Shown here: one piece after another, positions 62,769 through 64,000 of the stretch
Layout of the letters: every line of letters begins with the position of its first letter
How positions within the stretch are numbered: position 1 is the first letter of the stretch
From: PCPOR2b sp965220385
GTDB lineage: Bacteria; Poribacteria; WGA-4E; PCPOR2b
Length of the DNA: 64,000 nucleotides
Assembly (NCBI GenBank): GCA_965220385.1
Contig: OZ244825.1
Span: 2,914,001 to 2,978,000, forward strand
Reading direction: 5' to 3'
Notes under the pieces: model-generated
Seen by the model: the letters and a program-made list of their open reading frames with translations, nothing else
Database searches by the model: none
What the model was told of the DNA's origin: nothing
Made by a program: the position numbers and the translations under genes

Positions 62769-63839
62769 ATGAAACTTCAAATCAATTTATGCTTTTTTCT
62801 TCTTCTGATTTGGACGATTGCCAGCCTGGGCTGCGGTGAGGATTCATCCTCGACTTCTGTCGAGCCTAGCGAAGAATCCGATCAAATAGTAGACTTAGAA
62901 GGAGAGGATAACTCACAATCAGGAATGGTATCAGGAATTATCACTAACATCAGGACGGGGGAACCGATACCGGGGGTAACCGTCAGTCTGTTAGACAAGA
63001 CGGTGGAAACCGATGCAGAGGGCAAATATGCTTTCACAGAGATCCGCTATTCAGATAGCCATAATTTGATCGTTATGGACCTTGATTACCAGCCCAAAAT
63101 GAAGAAATTTAAACTTAGCGCTGAACAGGTACAGTTGAATGTTTCCCTCTCTCCAAAGCTTGGTGCGGTTTCAGGCACTATTACTGATGGCACAACAGGG
63201 AACCCGATACCGGGCGCAACTATCACTCTATTGGATCGGATGCAAACAACCGAAATAGATGGTAGATATAATTTTACGGGGGTTCCCTATTCGCAGACAG
63301 TTAGCTTAATGGTTACAGCTGCCGATTATCAGTCCAAAACCGAGAACTTTGAACTTAGAATGGGTCGCGTCGGATTGAGCGTTCAACTCATGCCCTCAAC
63401 AAATCCCGAAACGGAAATTCCTCAGTTCTTGGAACGCTTTTCCGCACTAATTGAGTCGTTGGATATAGGGAAATTGGAGACAATCCAAGAACTCTTTTCG
63501 GAAACCTACGTTGCAGGGGATGATCCCATTACACTTCTTGGGTTAGCGACAGGCGTTATTCCCGCAACGTTCGAGGAAGTTAATCCAACAATTACTAAAG
63601 TGTTTGGAAAATACGATGTCCTCCAATTTGAGTTTAATAAAATTCAGGTGGAGGTGACTAATACACGTCAGGCATCTGCGCGACTTACCCTACACATCAT
63701 CAGCGAAGAGGGGGCAGGCCCCGACAAACCACGAGCCGAAAAAAGAGAGATTATTGTTGATTGCCAAATAGATTTCCGCAAAGAAGACACATTGTGGAAA
63801 ATCGTTTTTTGGCAACTTTTCAACGTAGAATTCCTTTGA
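62769..63839 (+). CDS. Lipoprotein with two carboxypeptidase-regulatory-like domains
   Basis: A 356-residue protein. The ATG at 62769 has GGAGG upstream and gives a lipoprotein signal (CFFLLLIWTIASLGC, Cys19 or so as the acylated residue). A Ser/Glu-rich stalk follows. Two tandem CarboxypepD-regulatory repeats share VSG-I-I/TIT, GEPIPGVTVSLL or GNPIPGATITLL, and Y-x-F-T-x-[IV]. The C-terminal 130 residues form an unrecognised domain, maybe an NTF2-like fold. Likely anchored in a membrane and exposed to the outside. Function unknown. Confidence 0.75.
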   Translation: MKLQINLCFFLLLIWTIASLGCGEDSSSTSVEPSEESDQIVDLEGEDNSQSGMVSGIITNIRTGEPIPGVTVSLLDKTVETDAEGKYAFTEIRYSDSHNLIVMDLDYQPKMKKFKLSAEQVQLNVSLSPKLGAVSGTITDGTTGNPIPGATITLLDRMQTTEIDGRYNFTGVPYSQTVSLMVTAADYQSKTENFELRMGRVGLSVQLMPSTNPETEIPQFLERFSALIESLDIGKLETIQELFSETYVAGDDPITLLGLATGVIPATFEEVNPTITKVFGKYDVLQFEFNKIQVEVTNTRQASARLTLHIISEEGAGPDKPRAEKREIIVDCQIDFRKEDTLWKIVFWQLFNVEFL

Positions 63840-63950
63840 TTTGACGGATTGAGCCCTGACATCAGGTAAGATATGAGTTCCCTACTTGGACAGGAACACA
63901 ATAGACGGCTAGCCTAACGGAATTGGCAGCTGTAATTTTTGCGTAGCGAT

Positions 63951-64000
63951 ATGTCAAACAATCCTATTAAAAACCGGGTTGAGGAATTACGGGAACAGAT
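63951..64000 (+). CDS. Start of a gene cut by the window edge
   Basis: ATG at 63951 opens a frame to the edge coding MSNNPIKNRVEELREQ. This start pattern resembles NAD-dependent DNA ligase (LigA), but 16 residues are too few to be sure. No clear ribosome-binding site lies upstream. Confidence 0.3.
   Translation, partial: MSNNPIKNRVEELREQ

Noticed and set aside
1..64000. CRISPR arrays, rRNA and tRNA genes, insertion sequences, phage genes
   Set aside because: No regularly spaced repeats, no rRNA-like sequence, no tRNA cloverleaf, and no transposase or integrase reading frame were recognised.

Overview
The window is ordinary bacterial chromosome of medium G+C content: intron-free genes, Shine-Dalgarno sites of the GGAG type, and ATG starts with a few GTG/TTG starts. 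The gene families point to an uncultured, possibly sponge-associated lineage such as Candidatus Poribacteria: paired phytanoyl-CoA dioxygenases, LamG and TolB-type secreted proteins, an M81 peptidase, sulfatase and sugar-isomerase genes, Gfo/Idh oxidoreductases and a dockerin-tailed hydrolase. This placement is inference from gene content; no rRNA or tRNA gene was seen.

Layout. 1-3639: two tandem copies of a gene pair for exported TolB-like beta-propeller proteins. 3686-6276: hydroxyisobutyrate-type dehydrogenase, cupin and PfkB kinase. 6335-7484: ECF sigma factor with a zinc-finger anti-sigma factor. 7732-15138: a catabolic-looking run on the plus strand (M81 peptidase, MDR dehydrogenase, amidase, class III aminotransferase, M19 dipeptidase, SDR). 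15180-20413: glucuronidase-like hydrolase, a lipoprotein and two PhyH dioxygenases. 20833-33739: a large partner-switching signalling island with five STAS proteins, two RsbW-like ATPases, two PP2C-type phosphatases, a triple-PAS hybrid kinase, a single-domain response regulator, a cyclic-nucleotide-type sensor and an AI-2E family membrane protein, but no sigma factor. 33840-36300: class II terpene-cyclase-like protein and a family 2 glycosyltransferase. 36352-43288: Gfo/Idh, DnaK, response regulator and DNA polymerase I. 43428-44400: two small membrane proteins. 44650-49300: peptide ABC transporter (binding protein and two permeases) plus an enolase-superfamily enzyme. 49365-54575: dockerin-tailed GH99-like enzyme and four LamG proteins. 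54754-58912: sugar isomerase, sulfatase-like hydrolase, ComA-like phosphosulfolactate synthase and NHL propeller. 58935-63839: malate synthase G, HisG and a carboxypeptidase-regulatory-domain lipoprotein; a further gene starts at the right edge.

The most striking pattern crosses gene families. Eight exported proteins with different folds (four TolB propellers, four LamG lectin folds) all end in the same short tail, roughly AV-x-P-x-GKL-x-T-x-W-[AG]-x-[ILVF]-K followed by a few polar residues. It behaves like a shared C-terminal sorting or anchoring tag, and I do not recognise it as a named one. The second candidate system is the partner-switching island, whose output is not visible in the window.
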